Positions 62,623 through 64,000 of a stretch of DNA of 64,000 nucleotides are shown in pieces. The DNA comes from Thermoplasmata archaeon. Lineage in GTDB: Archaea > Thermoplasmatota > Thermoplasmata > Lutacidiplasmatales > UBA184. Made by a program: the position numbers and the translations under genes. The notes below the pieces were generated by a model. The model saw nothing but the letters and a program-made list of their open reading frames with translations, ran no database searches and was not told the DNA's origin. Positions within the stretch are counted from its first letter, which is position 1; each line of letters begins with the position of its first letter. The DNA lies in the NCBI GenBank assembly GCA_021844945.1, contig JAKBSJ010000001.1, positions 62,001 through 126,000 on the forward strand. Direction: 5' to 3'.

Positions 62623-63483
62623 CTACTTGCCTTTGAGACCTTCGACCGCGCGTGCCTCCCGGACCGCGCGGGCGAGAAGATGCGGCAGCGTCTCCTTCGT
62701 CGGGTAGCCGGCGGCCACCGCGACGGCGAGCGCCTGTCGATGCGCCTTGCCGATCAGAAGAGGCGCCGTGAGCTTGGTGGGATAGGCGATGGAGAGCGCG
62801 AGCCCGATAGCACCCCGATAGGCGCGGAGCACGTCGTTCCGTCGGGCGTCGAGGTCGACGCTCAGGACCTCGGGAGCGTAGAACGTGGTGCCGTCTACGA
62901 GCGCGCGAAGATTGAGACCGACCTCGAGGGGAAAAATATCCATCCGAGTCAGGAGACCCGCGACCTCACGGGAGATCGGTTGGCCGGCTTTGACGATGAT
63001 CGTGTCCTTCTTGAGCACGACCTTTCCCTTCTCGATCGCGGCAGGGAAGCCGGCATGCTGGAGCTCGCCGACGATGGGGCCGGGCTTGAAGCTGGTCGTC
63101 CCGGCGGGTACTTCGATGTCCTTCGGTGCGATCTCGCCCCCACGCGCCGGGGTGGGCGAGCGAGTGCGCGCGAGTTCCTGATACAGGCTGAACGGGTTTC
63201 CCTCCGCTGAGAGGACCGCGGTCTGGTCCGTCACTTCCTCGAGAAGCGGGGCGAGCGCGGGGCGTTCCCGGGTCGCACTCTCGATGGCATGGCGGATCGT
63301 GCTGTTCGGTGCCACCGCGATCGGATGGCCCCGATCGCGCAGTTCCCGCCGCATCCTCTGGAGAGCCGAAGCGGGGACTCCACGGACTCCGACCAACGCC
63401 GTGATGGGTCGCTGGACGAGCGTTGACCGAACACTGTCTACGCGTTGGATCTTCTCGGGCCGAACCGACTCGCGACCGGGCAT
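62623..63483 (-). CDS. rpl10: 50S ribosomal protein L10 (P0), short form
   Basis: L10 anchors L12 dimers to the stalk base. The 286-residue chain has the N-terminal rRNA-binding domain (VQRPITALVGVRGVPASALQ), the archaeal insert (PAGTTSFKPGPIVGELQHAG, KDTIIVKAGQPI) and part of the C-terminal helical spine (KAHRQALAVAVAAGYPTKET). It ends at ARAVEGLKGK and has no charged GLxxLFG tail, so it is shorter than the 310-340 residues usual for archaeal P0. Fewer L12 dimers may bind. It lies between L1 and L12. Confidence 0.95.
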   Translation of the reverse strand: MPGRESVRPEKIQRVDSVRSTLVQRPITALVGVRGVPASALQRMRRELRDRGHPIAVAPNSTIRHAIESATRERPALAPLLEEVTDQTAVLSAEGNPFSLYQELARTRSPTPARGGEIAPKDIEVPAGTTSFKPGPIVGELQHAGFPAAIEKGKVVLKKDTIIVKAGQPISREVAGLLTRMDIFPLEVGLNLRALVDGTTFYAPEVLSVDLDARRNDVLRAYRGAIGLALSIAYPTKLTAPLLIGKAHRQALAVAVAAGYPTKETLPHLLARAVREARAVEGLKGK

Positions 63484-63496
63484 GGGAAAAACCTCG

Positions 63497-64000
63497 TTAC
63501 CAGAGCCGGACCGCCGGCCCCATCGTCGTCTTCACGTAGACGCTCTCGATGTTCGTCCGTCCCCGCTCGAGTTTGCCGACGATACGGTTGAGCACCGCGT
63601 CGACGTTCTGAGCCACCTGCTCCGGAGGCATGGTACGCGTTCCTACTGGGGCGTGGAAGGTACGGTTGCCCTTCGAGCGGACCCGAATGGAGCGCTGGAG
63701 GGCGCGGATGAGGTTGGAGGGATCGCTGCCCGGCGCAATGGGGCGAGGCATCTTCCCTCGAGGACCCAGGACCGTTCCGAGCCTCTTTCCGATGGTCGGC
63801 ATGAGCGGAGCTTCGGCGAGGAAGAAGTCGACGCGTCCCGCGAGCTTCTTCGCGTTTTTCACCGCTTCATCGAGGTCGGTGGATGCGATAACCTCGTCTG
63901 CCACCCCCCGGACCTTCTGCGCCATCTCGGGCGAGGCAATCACCGCGACTCGGACGGGGCGGCCCCGGCCGTTGGGGAGCGGGATCTCGTCTTCGAGCCG
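63497..64000 (-). CDS. rpl1: 50S ribosomal protein L1 (5' end beyond window)
   Basis: The visible 167 residues are the C-terminal part of L1. They begin RLEDEIPLPNGRGRPVRVAVIA at the window edge, continue with VDFFLAEAPLMPTIGKRLGTVL, LGPRGKMPRPIAPGSD and TMPPEQVAQNVDAVLNRIVG, and end NIESVYVKTTMGPAVRLW. The frame is open to base 64000, so the gene starts outside; GTG 63943 is internal. L1 is the first gene of this operon, and L10 begins 13 bases after its stop. Confidence 0.95.
   Translation of the reverse strand, partial: RLEDEIPLPNGRGRPVRVAVIASPEMAQKVRGVADEVIASTDLDEAVKNAKKLAGRVDFFLAEAPLMPTIGKRLGTVLGPRGKMPRPIAPGSDPSNLIRALQRSIRVRSKGNRTFHAPVGTRTMPPEQVAQNVDAVLNRIVGKLERGRTNIESVYVKTTMGPAVRLW

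Noticed and set aside
1-64000. CRISPR arrays, insertion sequences, integrase genes or attachment-site repeats
   Set aside because: I saw no regularly spaced direct repeats, transposase or integrase motifs, nor duplicated tRNA ends.

Overview
The window is GC-rich archaeal chromosome. Archaeal markers are spread along it: proteasome alpha subunit, membrane-anchored LonB, elongation factor 1A, ribosomal proteins S13-S4-S11 followed by RNA polymerase subunit D, L15e, L1-L10-L12, a GINS subunit, Pelota, Drg GTPase, fibrillarin and Nop5, MBF1, a type I DNA topoisomerase with four zinc ribbons, archaetidylserine enzymes and an archaeal-type dihydroneopterin aldolase. TATA-like boxes lie about 25-40 bases before many starts, so several messages look leaderless. 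UvrA, UvrC, DnaJ and FolD fit a mesophilic or moderately thermophilic euryarchaeal lineage. I lean towards Thermoplasmatota, but the window alone does not prove it. Nearly all the sequence is ordinary chromosome; there is no CRISPR array, provirus or insertion sequence that I can see.

Layout. 1-2.5 kb: phosphate uptake (pstB, phoU) facing a PPP-type phosphatase. 2.5-2.8 kb: two adjacent minus-strand tRNA genes, Leu(UAG) and Gln(CUG), interrupted by introns in unusual places. 2.9-6.3 kb: an anion-type ABC transporter with a duplicated permease, an ATPase and a detached AAA-associated domain. 6.3-8.2 kb: a flavin reductase, an enolase-superfamily enzyme and tRNA-Ala. 8.7-12.1 kb: a decaying accessory patch with an intact AbiEi-like antitoxin, a broken AbiEii-like toxin, a methyltransferase stopped by one TAG, and an unknown protein. 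12.2-27 kb: moaA, an ACE-like M2 peptidase, RNase HI, cyclophilin, a phosphoribosyltransferase, radical SAM proteins, the lonB-zinc protein-nadM operon, folD and psmA. 27-35 kb: uvrA-uvrC, a creatininase-family enzyme and topA. 35-39.5 kb: tRNA-Phe, thiolase with its DUF35 partner, argF and MBF1. 40-47 kb: EF-1A with S10, archaetidylserine synthesis and mptD, citrate synthase, an MFS transporter and small regulatory or membrane proteins. 47-54 kb: a SAM hydrolase-like protein, dnaJ, a methyltransferase, the S13 operon, pelota and tRNA-Ala. 54-64 kb: L15e, a Toprim protein, GINS, a MidA-like methyltransferase, a PAC2 chaperone, Drg, the purF-nop5-fibrillarin operon, and L12-L10-L1 with a hairpin terminator.

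The strongest unexplained signal is the tRNA pair at 2492-2776. Three inserts of about 27, 38 and 34 nt sit in the D arm of tRNA-Leu and in the T loops of both tRNAs. Each can be folded into a bulge-helix-bulge that restores a normal tRNA when removed, though the Leu T-loop motif is imperfect. Such non-canonical introns are well known in Thermoproteales but not expected in euryarchaea.

Other points of note: the AbiE module has lost its toxin; coding-like frames are cut by TAG at three loci; five convergent gene pairs share a 4-base stop (CTAG or TTAG); UvrC lacks its usual C-terminal helix-hairpin-helix region; ornithine carbamoyltransferase and the SAM hydrolase each carry Asp at a normally conserved Cys or His; and ribosomal protein S13 has long low-complexity extensions.
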